From JAHRVQ01 sp964548025 (GTDB lineage: Bacteria; Pseudomonadota; Gammaproteobacteria; Pseudomonadales; Azotimanducaceae): a stretch of DNA of 64,000 bases. Location: contig CAZJRI010000001.1 of assembly GCA_964548025.1 (NCBI GenBank), forward strand, positions 46,216 to 110,215, in the 5' to 3' direction. Positions 56,079-64,000 of this stretch are shown piece after piece. The translations under genes and the position numbers were made by a program. The stretch's first letter is position 1. Every line of letters starts with the position of its first letter. The notes under the pieces are model-generated. The model was given only the letters and a program-made list of their open reading frames with translations, made no database searches and was not told the DNA's origin.

Positions 56079-58898
56079 TCAGGCGGCGACGATTATGCGT
56101 ATTGCATCCAGTCTGACATCTGCATGACTGATAGCATCCGTCAGTGATTTGAGAGCTGTGCGAAGATAGTTAATTTCATCATCCCTGACACTCTCGTTAA
56201 TTTTCTGAAGTGCCTCCAGTCTTGAAATCTCGTGGCTCATGGTGTGTTCGAGCTCGTTGAGCGCCAGGATTTTCTCTCCCGTAAGTGCGTCAAGTGCAAC
56301 CTCTCGTGATCGAGATATCATCATTTTGATGCCTTCAATCTGGCTGTCTAGAATTTTTGACAAGGTCTTGTTCGGTACTTCGAGCGTTTCCCCTTCATAA
56401 GAGCGATAGCCCAGTGTATCTGAAAGGTCATCCAACCCTGGCGATATCAACGAACGGATGACAGACGGTGGCAGGTATTTGTCTGCCATCAACTCAGTTG
56501 GTGCCACACAGTCAATGACATGCAGAACCTCCAGCAACAGGGTCCCCGGGTCCAGTTCAGGATGCCTGATCGCAATCATCGTGCTGTTCCCCGTTACATC
56601 TGCTATCGCTATATCGAGAGCCTGTTGGACCATCGGATTCTCCCAGCTAAAAAAAGAAACGTCTTCGAGAGCCAACGCCGTGTCACGATCATAGGTCACA
56701 CGAATTCCGTCCTCCGGTAGCTCGGGGTAGTGAAAGTGATCCAGTGTTTCTATGCTGACGGAGTCATTTCTGATCATACTCTCAGAGGGCCTGATCGTGA
56801 CGACCCGATCACTCGTGTATTCAGATTCAAGACCAAAAATATCAAATGACTGTTCCATGTAGTTCTCAAGATCTGCTCCGCCTTCCTCCAGAGAAATATC
56901 ACTGACAATCAGGCTGGATACATCAGTTTGATGCGAGTTTAGCTCCAGCAGCCGATCACGACCCTTGTTGAGCCTGACCTGTCGTTGCTGATTAGTCTTT
57001 GCTGTATTCTCAATAAGTTCATCGATATCACTGGTGAGTAAGTCAGGAGCCAGTTCATCAAAGATGCCCTGTGCGGCAGGATTTGGCGCGGTGAAAACCG
57101 ATAGTCCTTCTTCATAGAACCGGAACAACTTTTCAGTCGGCGAGTCTTCGAGCAACGGGATATGAATTTTCACATTCTGTGCCTGACCTATCCTGTCGAG
57201 GCGACCAATTCTCTGCTCCAGCAGGTCAGGACCGAGTGGAAGATCAAATAAAACCAGATTGCTCGCAAACTGGAAATTACGCCCTTCGCTACCTATTTCC
57301 GAGCAGATCAGCATCTGGGCGCCCTTCGATGACTCGGCAAAATAGTTTGCTGCCCTATCCCTGGATACCAGATCCATACCTTCATGAAAAAGCGCTATTC
57401 GATTGGTAATCAGTTCGCTCAGTTTCTGCTCAAGCTCAACCGCGACGGACTGGTGGGCACATATCAATAAGAATTTTTCTTGTGGATTTGATTGGAGTAG
57501 TTCGATAAGCCAGTTAACTCTCGGATCAAAGTTCTGCCAATCAGCGACTTCGGTTTCGGGAAAGTAACTGTCCAGGCCCTCGTATTGTTCCGGCTGGTCA
57601 ATTATGGCTGGTATGCATATTCGACGCGGAAAGCCCTCAATTGCCGATCGTACATTTCTAAAGAGGACCCGCCCGGTTCCATGACGATCAAGCAGCGCTT
57701 TTATTAGATCCTGATCGCTGGCATCCAGATGCAGCTTGTCCTTGATGGTGTCTCTTGCTTTCTTTTTCTCACTGTCGGTACCTTCGAGCAGTTTCGAAGT
57801 CGCATCAGCGATTTCTTCGAATTGGTCTTCCTCTGCAACGAATCGATCATAGTCATGGAACCGATTCGAGTCGAGAAGCTTGAGCCTTGCAAAGTGCCCC
57901 TTGCGGCCCAACTGTTCGGGTGTTGCAGTAAGCAGCAACAGTCCTTTAGTTTCACGGGAAATGAGTTCCACCACGCGATATTCCAGACTGGGTTCCGACG
58001 GGGTCCACCTGAGGTGATGAGCTTCGTCGACCACAACCAGGTCCCACTCAGTGTCGAGTACCTGTTCAATTCGGTCAGGATTGTCGATAAACAAATCCAG
58101 TGAGCACAGCATCAATTGCTGTGCGTCAAATGGATTAAAGCGCTCGGGGTCATCACCTGCAAGAATCTTCTCCTCGGTATTGTCCGAGATAATCTGTAGG
58201 CAGCGATCTTCGTTCAGCACGGTAAATTGCAGATTGAATCGGCGTATCATTTCGACAAACCATTGGAATGTGAGTGCCGGAGGAACGATGATCAGCACCC
58301 GGCTGGCACGACCTGACTGAAGTTGCTGGTGAACAATCAAGCCTGCTTCAATCGTTTTTCCAAGTCCTACTTCGTCAGCCAACAGGACCCTGGGTGCAAA
58401 ACGACTTGCTACCTCATTGGCAATATAGAGCTGGTGGGGTATCAGAGAGACTCGTGGGCCATAGAGACCTCTGCTTTTAGCCGACGCGAGTCTTGAGATA
58501 TGTCGCCATGTCTCGTATCTCAGGTTGAACCAGGCGTTTTCATCCAGTTGATGGGTAAAAAGTCTGTCCTGAGGTTTGCTGAAACGAACGTTTGCATCAA
58601 GTTCTGTTTCCATGACAACGGTATTCGTACCGAGATAGCTGCCATGGTAGACATTAATGCCATCTTTTTCGCTGACACTGCTGACTGTAATCACGATGCC
58701 ATCCCTGGTTTTAATCTCATCACCCTTTCTGAACTTGACCCTGGTCAGTGGTGCCAGTTCGCGGGCATAGGTGCGTTCTTCCGATACCAGATCGAAGAAT
58801 ACCGAGACAGTGCGATGTTCAAGTTTAGTGATTTGACCCATCGCCAATTCAGGTTCGGCAGTGCTGATCCATTTTTGTCCGATTACAAATTCAGTCAT
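56079..58898 (-). CDS. rapA: RNA polymerase-associated ATPase RapA
   Basis: A 939-residue Swi2/Snf2-type ATPase, close to the 968 of E. coli RapA. An N-terminal Tudor-like pair (FVIGQKWISTAEPELAMG) precedes the ATPase core, with LADEVGLGKTIEA (Walker A) near residue 178, DEAH in VVDEAHHLRW, and the helicase C block GRNFQFASNLVLFDLPLG with EQRIGRLDRIGQ. It helps recycle RNA polymerase. The spacer to the divergent DUF1244 gene is short, about 87 bases. Confidence 0.95.
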   Translation of the reverse strand: MTEFVIGQKWISTAEPELAMGQITKLEHRTVSVFFDLVSEERTYARELAPLTRVKFRKGDEIKTRDGIVITVSSVSEKDGINVYHGSYLGTNTVVMETELDANVRFSKPQDRLFTHQLDENAWFNLRYETWRHISRLASAKSRGLYGPRVSLIPHQLYIANEVASRFAPRVLLADEVGLGKTIEAGLIVHQQLQSGRASRVLIIVPPALTFQWFVEMIRRFNLQFTVLNEDRCLQIISDNTEEKILAGDDPERFNPFDAQQLMLCSLDLFIDNPDRIEQVLDTEWDLVVVDEAHHLRWTPSEPSLEYRVVELISRETKGLLLLTATPEQLGRKGHFARLKLLDSNRFHDYDRFVAEEDQFEEIADATSKLLEGTDSEKKKARDTIKDKLHLDASDQDLIKALLDRHGTGRVLFRNVRSAIEGFPRRICIPAIIDQPEQYEGLDSYFPETEVADWQNFDPRVNWLIELLQSNPQEKFLLICAHQSVAVELEQKLSELITNRIALFHEGMDLVSRDRAANYFAESSKGAQMLICSEIGSEGRNFQFASNLVLFDLPLGPDLLEQRIGRLDRIGQAQNVKIHIPLLEDSPTEKLFRFYEEGLSVFTAPNPAAQGIFDELAPDLLTSDIDELIENTAKTNQQRQVRLNKGRDRLLELNSHQTDVSSLIVSDISLEEGGADLENYMEQSFDIFGLESEYTSDRVVTIRPSESMIRNDSVSIETLDHFHYPELPEDGIRVTYDRDTALALEDVSFFSWENPMVQQALDIAIADVTGNSTMIAIRHPELDPGTLLLEVLHVIDCVAPTELMADKYLPPSVIRSLISPGLDDLSDTLGYRSYEGETLEVPNKTLSKILDSQIEGIKMMISRSREVALDALTGEKILALNELEHTMSHEISRLEALQKINESVRDDEINYLRTALKSLTDAISHADVRLDAIRIIVAA

Positions 58899-58985
58899 TT
58901 AGTGAAACCGTGTAGAGTTCCTCTGGAAAGCAGTCTGGCCAGTAGGTTAAGGTGTGATTCATCGAACTCAGGAGGAAAATTTAAA

Positions 58986-59279
58986 GTGAACGATCAGACC
59001 AGGATTGAACTTGAAGCCGCTGTATTCAGACATCTGGTACAGCACTTGGATGAGAACAAACAGGTACAAAATATCGACCTCATGAATCTTGCGGGTTTTT
59101 GCAGAAATTGTCTCAGTAACTGGTACAGAGAGGCGGCTGAGGATAAAGGAATTAAGCTCGATAAAGAAGAGGCCAAGCAGATTATTTACGGAATGCCGTA
59201 CGCCGAGTGGAAGCAGAAATACCAGACGGAAGCCACGCCGCAACAAAATGAGATGCTCGAGAAGAACCATCAACACTAG
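58986..59279 (+). CDS. DUF1244 family protein
   Basis: A 97-residue protein from the GTG at 58986, which has AGGAGG 12 bases ahead; the frame extends far upstream only as a shadow of rapA. It carries the DUF1244 pattern FRHLVQHLDENKQVQNIDLM, CRNCLSNWYREAAE and YGMPYAEWKQKYQ. The family is common in proteobacteria and has no settled function. The CRNC pair may bind a metal. It is divergent from rapA. Confidence 0.85.
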   Translation: MNDQTRIELEAAVFRHLVQHLDENKQVQNIDLMNLAGFCRNCLSNWYREAAEDKGIKLDKEEAKQIIYGMPYAEWKQKYQTEATPQQNEMLEKNHQH

Positions 59280-59448
59280 GTGGCTGGCCTCGAATTGACA
59301 ACCTGCTGAGGAAAAGCGAATTTGCAGGACTTTAGGCGGTGCAATAACTTTTGTTGGGTCATACTTTTGCAGCGACTTTACCGCCAGGTGACTGGCATTT
59401 TTGGTTAAAAGTTGATTCCTGTTCGGGCGTGAGAATGTCGAGTTAAAG

Positions 59449-61374
59449 ATGGCCATTGTATCTCTCAGAAATGTCACGGTTTCATTCGGCGATGACGTAG
59501 TACTTCATAACGTAGATCTTCAGCTTCACAAAGGAGACCGGTTGTGCCTGACCGGTCGTAACGGCAGTGGTAAAAGTACACTGCTGCGTCTCATCGAAGG
59601 TGAGTTAAATGCCGACGAGGGGCAGATCTGGCGTGCTGAAAACCTGGCGTTTTCATCCCTGGAACAGGAACTGCCAACCGGTGATGAAGTCAGTGTTTTC
59701 AAGGCAGTGGCAAGCGGTTACGAGGCCCTGGGAGAACTGCTTGTTCAGTATCATAATCTCGCTACAAATCTGAACGACGACGGTGATGTCCGGTTGCTGT
59801 CGGATCTGCAGGAAAGGATCGAAGCAGGGCAGGGATGGTCGATCAATCACAGGATTGAGTCAGTGCTGGATCGCATGGGGCTTGATCCGGATAAGCAGTT
59901 GAGTGAATTGTCGGGGGGGTGGCTTAAACGGGTGGCCATAGCCAAATCCCTGGTTTCTAATCCTGAAGTTTGGCTGTTGGACGAACCAACCAATCACCTG
60001 GATATTCCCACGATTCAATGGCTGGAAGAACAGTTGCTCTCATACGAGGGCACAATTGTTTTCGTGAGCCATGATCGACAGTTAATGCAATCCGTAGCAA
60101 CTTCAATCATAGATATTGACAGAGGCACAGTAACCCGCTGGGAGTGTGACTACCAGACTTTCCTCGTGCGCAGGGAGCAACATCGTGAAGTCGAAGAACG
60201 TCAGAACAGGAAATTTGACAGTAAGCTGATGAAGGAAGAGGCATGGATTCGTCAGGGAATCAAAGCCAGAAGAACGAGAAATGAAGGCAGAGTGCGGGCA
60301 CTTGCACTGCTTCGAAATGAAAGGGCGCAGCGAAAACGTTCGAGGACCCTCAGGATGGAGATCGACGCCGGGATTTCTTCCGGGAAGATCGTGAAAGAGC
60401 TACATAATGTTTCAAAGTCATTTGGTGATGCTCCCCTCATAGATGATTTCAGCTTCATCCTGCAACGCGGTGATCGGGTTGGTCTGGTGGGACCAAATGG
60501 TGCAGGGAAGACGACATTGCTGAGAATACTGCTGGATGGATTGGCAGTCGACAAGGGGCAGGTCAGGACAGGTACCAAACTGTCGACAGCATATTTTGAT
60601 CAGACAAGAGAACAGCTTGATCCTGAACAAAGTGTTGCAGATTATATCTCGGAAGGCAGGGAATTCATCAGACTCGGCAACAAGGATATCCACGTTGTAA
60701 GCTACCTTGGCAATTTTATGTTTTCAGCAGACCAGGCAAGAGCACCCATTCGAACATTGTCGGGCGGAGAGCAGAACAGATTGCTTCTGGCACGTCTGTT
60801 CTCTTTACCCGCGAACTTACTTGTCCTGGACGAACCAACGAACGACCTTGATGTGGAGAGTCTCGAACTTCTTGAAGAACTGCTACTGGATTTCAAGGGG
60901 ACAGTTCTGATCGTCTCCCATGATCGATCCTTTATGGATAACGTTGTATCCAGCCTGCTTGTTTTTGAGGGTAATGGCGTGATTCATGAAATCGTGGGAG
61001 GTTATAGCGACTGGATTTCGTCAGGTGGAGGATTTCAGCTCGCGCCGACGGTTGGGATTGATAGCGATATAGAGGCCACTAAAGTTTCCAAACAGAACCT
61101 GACGCTCGTTGAGAGAAAGAAACTCAAATCCGAGCGCCAGAGACTCGAAAAAGAGCTGGCCAGATTGCCTGAGCAGATAGAAGCGGATGAGAAAAAACTG
61201 TCTCAATTACATCACGATATGTCCTCGGAGAAATTTTACCAGCAGACAGAAGAAGAAAAGAAGGTGACTTTCGATCAGGTAAAAGAACTGGAATCTGGTA
61301 TCGAGAAGAATATGCAGCGGTGGGAAGAATTTGAACAGAAGCTTTCAACGATGGATACAGACTTTGACAGATAA
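59449..61374 (+). CDS. uup: ABC-F ATPase Uup
   Basis: A 641-residue soluble protein with two ABC domains and no membrane part: Walker A GRNGSGKST (near residue 36) and GPNGAGKTT (near 350), signatures LSGGWLKRVAIA and LSGGEQNRLLLA, Walker B LLDEPTNHLD and LVLDEPTNDLD. A C-terminal coiled coil of about 90 residues (KLKSERQRLEKELARL) marks it as Uup, which binds DNA and ribosomes. It is not coupled to its neighbours. Confidence 0.94.
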   Translation: MAIVSLRNVTVSFGDDVVLHNVDLQLHKGDRLCLTGRNGSGKSTLLRLIEGELNADEGQIWRAENLAFSSLEQELPTGDEVSVFKAVASGYEALGELLVQYHNLATNLNDDGDVRLLSDLQERIEAGQGWSINHRIESVLDRMGLDPDKQLSELSGGWLKRVAIAKSLVSNPEVWLLDEPTNHLDIPTIQWLEEQLLSYEGTIVFVSHDRQLMQSVATSIIDIDRGTVTRWECDYQTFLVRREQHREVEERQNRKFDSKLMKEEAWIRQGIKARRTRNEGRVRALALLRNERAQRKRSRTLRMEIDAGISSGKIVKELHNVSKSFGDAPLIDDFSFILQRGDRVGLVGPNGAGKTTLLRILLDGLAVDKGQVRTGTKLSTAYFDQTREQLDPEQSVADYISEGREFIRLGNKDIHVVSYLGNFMFSADQARAPIRTLSGGEQNRLLLARLFSLPANLLVLDEPTNDLDVESLELLEELLLDFKGTVLIVSHDRSFMDNVVSSLLVFEGNGVIHEIVGGYSDWISSGGGFQLAPTVGIDSDIEATKVSKQNLTLVERKKLKSERQRLEKELARLPEQIEADEKKLSQLHHDMSSEKFYQQTEEEKKVTFDQVKELESGIEKNMQRWEEFEQKLSTMDTDFDR

Positions 61375-61466
61375 TTCATATTCTTTAATTGCATGATCAA
61401 AGTACTGCATCATTTATCAAAAAAGTTTAGGCTTCTGAGTTGTTGGTGGTTAGAGGAATTCAGAGC

Positions 61467-62231
61467 ATGATTGATGTGTATTATTGGCCCACACCTAATG
61501 GCTGGAAAGTGACCATTATGCTGGAGGAATGCGGTTTACCCTATCGCATTATTCCGGTTGATATAGGGGGCGGAGACCAGTTCAAAGCGGATTTTCTTAG
61601 AATCAGTCCGAACAACAGGATGCCTGCAATTGTCGATCATGAACCGCCTGATGATAGTGAATCAATGGCAATCTTTGAGTCCGGTGCCATCCTGGAATAT
61701 CTCGCAGAGAAGACGGGTAAATTTATGCCGTCTGATCTGCCGGGTAAATACAAAGTGTTGCAGTGGGTTCACTGGCAAATGGCGAATCTTGGTCCGATGA
61801 TGGGTAATGCCAATCACTTCAAGAATTACGGAAAAAACATCGCCGACGACCCGGCTCAGCTCGAATATGGCACCAGGCGATTTGTTGGTGAAGTTGATCG
61901 ACTGTCAGGTGTAATAGATGCCCAGCTATCCGTAAACAGGTATCTCGCAGGGGATACTTACAGTATTGCTGACATAATCACCTGGCCATGGGCATTTCTG
62001 ATCGGCCGGTTGATCGATGAATCAACGTGGGAAACCTATCCGAATCTGAAACGCTGGGTCGACGAAATTGGCGAACGACCACAGGTCTACGCAGGTCGTA
62101 AGGCTGGTGCTGACCTGGGTAAAAAAGAGTTGACTGAAGAAGAAGAAAAAGCCAGGCGTGATTTGTTATTCAACCAAACCAACGATAAGGTGCGAGCCGC
62201 AAGGGAAGAGGCGGCTAAACTGGCAACCTGA
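61467..62231 (+). CDS. Glutathione S-transferase (YfcG/YghU-like)
   Basis: A 254-residue protein from the ATG at 61467 (AGAGGAATTCAGAGC ahead); a TTG at 61440 would add nine residues. VYYWPTPNGWKVTIMLEE and NNRMPAIVDHEP form the thioredoxin-like glutathione site, and FESGAILEYLAEKTGKFMP and DTYSIADIITWPW the helical domain. The TPNG segment matches the Nu-class YfcG/YghU enzymes, which have disulfide-reductase activity. The C-terminal tail is lysine- and glutamate-rich. Confidence 0.9.
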   Translation: MIDVYYWPTPNGWKVTIMLEECGLPYRIIPVDIGGGDQFKADFLRISPNNRMPAIVDHEPPDDSESMAIFESGAILEYLAEKTGKFMPSDLPGKYKVLQWVHWQMANLGPMMGNANHFKNYGKNIADDPAQLEYGTRRFVGEVDRLSGVIDAQLSVNRYLAGDTYSIADIITWPWAFLIGRLIDESTWETYPNLKRWVDEIGERPQVYAGRKAGADLGKKELTEEEEKARRDLLFNQTNDKVRAAREEAAKLAT

Positions 62232-62271
62232 ATGTGGGACTTGTACGTGAGTGAAGCGTGGCTGTTTGCAG

Positions 62272-63183
62272 TCAGGCAGCGACTGGTTGTAGAAAAGGTC
62301 TCGCCATTGTTTCCGGTTTATCTTCAAAGCTTACAAGTTCCCAACTCTGGGGCTGTGAGATAAGCGCTTTAGCCAATTCGTTGTTGAGGCTATGGCCAGA
62401 TTTATAACCCACGAATTCACCAAGAATGGGATAACCCAGCAGGTAGAGATCGCCGATTGCATCCAGTAATTTGTGTTTCACGAATTCGTCTTCGTATCGC
62501 AACCCGTCTTCATTGAGGATGTTGTAATCATCTATTCCAACAGCATTTTCAAGGCTGGAGCCAAGACACTTGTTGACTGCCTGGGCCTGATCAAGATCCC
62601 TTATCAAGCCGAATGATCTTGCCCGACTGACATTGTCGATAAACGACGTCTCTGAAAAATCGAGATCCGCATGTTTCGGATAACGGTTAAAAACGTGGTG
62701 GTCATATACGAAAGTATACGAAGCCTTAAACCCTTCATGAGGTCGAAGACAGGCCATCGAATCCTCTGATTGTATTTCGATATTCTGTTTAATCCTGATG
62801 AATTGCTTTCCGGCTTGCTGTTCAACGATACCCGATTCTTTAATGAGATAAATAAAAGGAGCTGCACTGCCATCCATGATGGGTACTTCCTCTCCCGATA
62901 TTTCTATGTAGAGATTATCGATACCGAGCGCCCATAACGCTGACATGAGGTGTTCAACACAGGAAACGGTCACATTATTCTGAGTCAGACTGGTCGCCAA
63001 CATCGTATTGGATACGTGAGTAGCATCAGCCTTTATTTGAGGTCGGTTGGGGAGGTCAGTGCGGATAAATACGATCCCGGTATCTTCTCTCGCCTGCAGC
63101 AGAGAAATACGCACTTTATTTGCCGTATGTACCCCGATACCTACAGTGGAGACAGGATTATTTATCGTCCTTTGCTGAAACAT
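62272..63183 (-). CDS. lpxC: UDP-3-O-acyl-N-acetylglucosamine deacetylase
   Basis: A 303-residue enzyme from the ATG at 63183 (MFQQRTINNPV), preceded by CTAAGGA. VEHLMSALWALGIDN provides one zinc histidine, HKLLDAIGDLYLLG the second His and the Asp, and SGHSLNN the catalytic His. It carries out the committed step of lipid A synthesis. Here it stands apart from the cell-division cluster where it is often found. No other lpx gene is in the window. Confidence 0.95.
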   Translation of the reverse strand: MFQQRTINNPVSTVGIGVHTANKVRISLLQAREDTGIVFIRTDLPNRPQIKADATHVSNTMLATSLTQNNVTVSCVEHLMSALWALGIDNLYIEISGEEVPIMDGSAAPFIYLIKESGIVEQQAGKQFIRIKQNIEIQSEDSMACLRPHEGFKASYTFVYDHHVFNRYPKHADLDFSETSFIDNVSRARSFGLIRDLDQAQAVNKCLGSSLENAVGIDDYNILNEDGLRYEDEFVKHKLLDAIGDLYLLGYPILGEFVGYKSGHSLNNELAKALISQPQSWELVSFEDKPETMARPFLQPVAA

Positions 63184-63726
63184 TCTTAGTGTCAATCCTT
63201 AGGTGTTCTTACCAACCTCAAATATCGAACGGCACGCACTATACTCGAAAATAGCAAAAAAATGAAGATAGTATGAAGAAAAAGTGAATCACGACTATAG
63301 ATTAGACGCTAGTCATCATTTAACCAGAAACGCGAAGAATGAAGGCAGGATACGCCAGACTGTCATCACTGACTCTGTACATTAAATCGACACCAAAGCT
63401 AATACCTCATGAACCCTGGTAAGTTAATAAGATGTTGAGTTGAGTATATTTCATCTGTCTATTGCTTCGCCTAATCTTCGTTGAGCGCTAGAGAAGGGAG
63501 CACAGAAGCTTTCCGCGTATTGGTGATCTCCATAAACGTGATGAATAACGTGAAATTAATCTACATATTGTTCCCGTTTTTTGCCGTTTTATTGATCTGT
63601 ACCGGTTTACATGCCGGTGCGAGTTGAATACGTTTCGGCTGAGATTTTCCGTGCTGATGCCGGTGGGGAATCAAGGTAAAAATTGAAAGAAAATTTAAAC
63701 AAAGATGAAACCAGAGGTAATTGTCT
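63184..63726 (+). other. 543-bp divergent spacer between lpxC and the TonB-receptor gene
   Basis: This stretch holds no clear gene. The first part carries the lpxC promoter candidate. A 28-residue hydrophobic open frame (63541-63627, MNNVKLIYILFPFFAVLLIC) is present without a convincing ribosome-binding site and may be chance. The last 100 bases are purine-rich, and AGAGGT precedes the receptor start. No riboswitch, Fur box or terminator was recognised. Confidence 0.5.
63238..63266 (-). promoter_or_regulatory. Possible promoter for lpxC
   Basis: On the minus strand TTCATT and TATAGT are separated by 17 bases, about 55 bases upstream of the lpxC ATG. The -10 is near consensus and the -35 is weak. 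Confidence 0.4.
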
Positions 63727-64000
63727 ATGACAATTGTAAAAACTAAATCCAGTCTGCTGGTAGTGGGGATAAGCAGTCTGATTTCATCGTCCGTGCTAGC
63801 CGCCGATCGACAGATTGAAGAGGTTGTTGTCACTGCTGAAAAAATCGAGGCGACTGTTTCAGATACTTCCATATCGATTACAGCCTTCTCGGCCGACGCG
63901 ATCGAAGAGTTCGGCATGCAGGGCGCAGATGATATGGTCAACTATATTCCTGCCACAACCAGGGACGACTACGACATTCGGATTCGAGGTGTTGGGAGAA
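63727..64000 (+). CDS. TonB-dependent outer-membrane receptor (3'-truncated)
   Basis: The ATG at 63727 follows AGAGGTAA, and the gene runs off the window after 91 codons. A signal peptide (SSVLAAD, ending near residue 23) is followed by the TonB-box-like IEEVVVTAEK and the start of the plug domain (SIDITAFSADAI-like, then IRIRGVG). It would import a siderophore, vitamin or oligosaccharide; the substrate is not evident. Confidence 0.9.
   Translation, partial: MTIVKTKSSLLVVGISSLISSSVLAADRQIEEVVVTAEKIEATVSDTSISITAFSADAIEEFGMQGADDMVNYIPATTRDDYDIRIRGVGR

Noticed and set aside
58500..58985. N-terminal extension of the DUF1244 protein
   Set aside because: It lies antisense to rapA; the GTG at 58986 has a strong Shine-Dalgarno and matches the family start.
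63561..63941. 126-codon minus-strand frame over the TonB-receptor start
   Set aside because: It overlaps a signal peptide and plug domain on the plus strand and resembles no known protein.

Overview
The window looks like chromosomal DNA of a free-living, probably aquatic, gammaproteobacterium of moderate GC content. RapA, Uup, LpxC, SlyD, YcaQ, Xni, a RibB with a degenerate RibA-like tail, a DUF1244 protein and a TonB-dependent receptor point to this class. The finer placement is uncertain. There is no phage, plasmid, CRISPR or large island, and no rRNA or tRNA gene was seen. A 10-base N run (8798-8807) and several interrupted genes suggest a draft or metagenome-derived assembly.

Layout. 1-6.8 kb: the 3' end of a GAF/HD-GYP protein, an RND efflux pump with its lipoprotein adaptor, and a class II deacetylase-like amidohydrolase. 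6.8-11.6 kb: a 228-bp MITE-like element with a 10-bp target duplication abuts the stop codon of a very large Lhr-type helicase, whose N-terminus carries an in-frame 24-bp tandem repeat. 11.8-16.6 kb: a peptide-binding protein, a glutamine-synthetase-like ligase with an SCP2-like partner, and RibB. 16.7-20.4 kb: glcDEF (glycolate oxidase). 20.4-25 kb: an atypical carbamoyltransferase, an aldo/keto reductase, an SRAP protein and an acyl-CoA synthetase. 25-38 kb: an extremely basic His-rich exported protein, YcaQ, gamma-glutamyltransferase, Xni, a stop-interrupted DUF385-like gene, an RCK-channel-like protein, a quinoprotein dehydrogenase, a frameshifted phosphomannomutase, a DjlA-like co-chaperone and an amino-acid permease. 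38-48 kb: an iodotyrosine-deiodinase-like flavoprotein, the Prc protease, a periplasmic FKBP, a frameshifted double CaiB-type CoA transferase, a Qnr-like pentapeptide-repeat protein coupled to an esterase, and signal peptidase I. 48-64 kb: a double-FHA protein, a NatAB-like exporter coupled to threonine dehydratase, a ferredoxin reductase, a queuosine-tRNA mannosyltransferase-like protein, SlyD, RapA, a DUF1244 protein, Uup, a GST, LpxC and the start of a TonB-dependent receptor.

The most notable items are a chromosomal Qnr homologue; a bacterial iodotyrosine-deiodinase homologue that keeps the substrate-lid residues; a short tandem-repeat family found both inside the helicase gene and across the 3' end of the threonine dehydratase gene; the MITE with its target duplication; a carbamoyltransferase lacking the ornithine-binding and catalytic-cysteine motifs; and a two-RCK membrane protein with a non-canonical pore motif. 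No multi-gene system that is clearly new was recognised. Three genes are broken by one stop or a small indel, and one of these is explained exactly by collapse of an 8-bp duplication.
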